Origin: Silanimonas sp.
GTDB taxonomy: Bacteria > Pseudomonadota > Gammaproteobacteria > Xanthomonadales > Xanthomonadaceae
Direction: 5' to 3'
Length of the DNA stretch: 64,000 bases
NCBI GenBank assembly: GCA_018334015.1
Contig: JAGXTI010000031.1
Span: 1-64,000, forward strand
Below the pieces are notes generated by a model that was given only the letters and a program-made list of their open reading frames with translations, did not search any database and had not been told where the DNA came from. Positions within the stretch are counted from its first letter, which is position 1; every line of letters starts with the position of its first letter. The translations under genes were made by a program, and so were the position numbers. Positions 63,952 through 64,000 of this stretch are shown in pieces.

Positions 63952-64000
63952 TCCAGGATCTCCTCGGCGGGCAGCGCGCGCAGGTTGTAGCGGCTGGCCA
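63948..64000 (-). CDS. C-terminal end of an unidentified gene upstream of murL
   Basis: The last codons read ASRYNLRALPAEEILE then TGA, overlapping the murL ATG by 4 bp, so it is probably in the same operon. Too little is inside the window for a call. Confidence 0.6.
   Translation of the reverse strand, partial: ASRYNLRALPAEEILE

Overview
The window is a GC-rich chromosomal segment of a gammaproteobacterium, most likely of the order Lysobacterales (Xanthomonadales). The strongest clue is the murD2-murL pair at the right end, an L-Glu attachment/epimerisation route known from Xanthomonas. An FNR-controlled cbb3 oxidase cluster, a split coenzyme B12-dependent ribonucleotide reductase, a pteridine reductase beside folK/folB, and several secreted S8 and S9 peptidases fit the same group. 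No rRNA, tRNA or CRISPR array was seen. One IS end touches the left edge.

Layout. 1-60: start of an IS5-type transposase running off the window. 0.3-9.3 kb: HlyD-type adaptor, TSUP transporter, lytic transglycosylase, NDUFA9-like NAD(P)-binding protein, cca, VanZ-like protein, MidA-like methyltransferase and pteridine reductase. 9.3-18.5 kb: folK-like, folB, tsaD, rpsU, a Phd/PIN toxin-antitoxin pair, yqeY, dnaG, pdxH, a NUDIX hydrolase, a BNR-repeat protein with a His-rich stretch and a HAD phosphatase. 18.5-20.5 kb: a Baeyer-Villiger-type monooxygenase and a small secreted OB-fold-like protein. 20.3-23.7 kb: an acquired type II restriction-modification island (XamI-like nuclease, adenine methyltransferase and a 107-aa accessory protein), flanked by a 48-bp near-identical repeat taken from the OB-fold gene. 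23.7-25.8 kb: a TIGR02594-type cell-wall hydrolase whose 3' end runs into the island, a doubtful small ORF and an Ala-rich repeat protein. 25.9-28.5 kb: a secreted subtilase divergent from an ECF sigma/anti-sigma pair.

28.6-33.5 kb holds the class II ribonucleotide reductase: nrdJb, a histone H1-like gene, and nrdJa interrupted by a 375-residue intein exactly before the catalytic NPCGE cysteine. Two NrdR-box-like palindromes lie upstream. 33.6-42.6 kb: HtrA protease, HAD phosphatase, leucyl aminopeptidase, a 27-codon HDOD-gene relic, TlpA-like thioredoxin, YihY-type membrane protein, WrbA, a DUF2069 protein, a short asparaginase and a large subtilase with a P-domain.

42.9-54 kb is the microaerobic respiration block. 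Two FNR/Anr-like boxes precede ccoNOQP, a small membrane protein and ccoG. An antisense HD-GYP gene follows, then fixH, ccoI, ccoS, a SafE-like transporter and a convergent fnr with all four Fe-S cysteines. 54-64 kb: two S9 peptidases flanking an MsrB-MsrA fusion, ssb, ispB, murD2, murL and the last codons of an upstream gene.

A recurring regulatory theme is a TAnnnT hexamer exactly 6 nt before the start codon (lytic transglycosylase, HD-GYP, fixH, ispB), which suggests leaderless mRNAs. The parts most worth checking for new biology are the restriction island and its flanking repeat, the subtilase/sigma module, the atypical Gln-ending intein and the histone gene inside the nrdJ locus.
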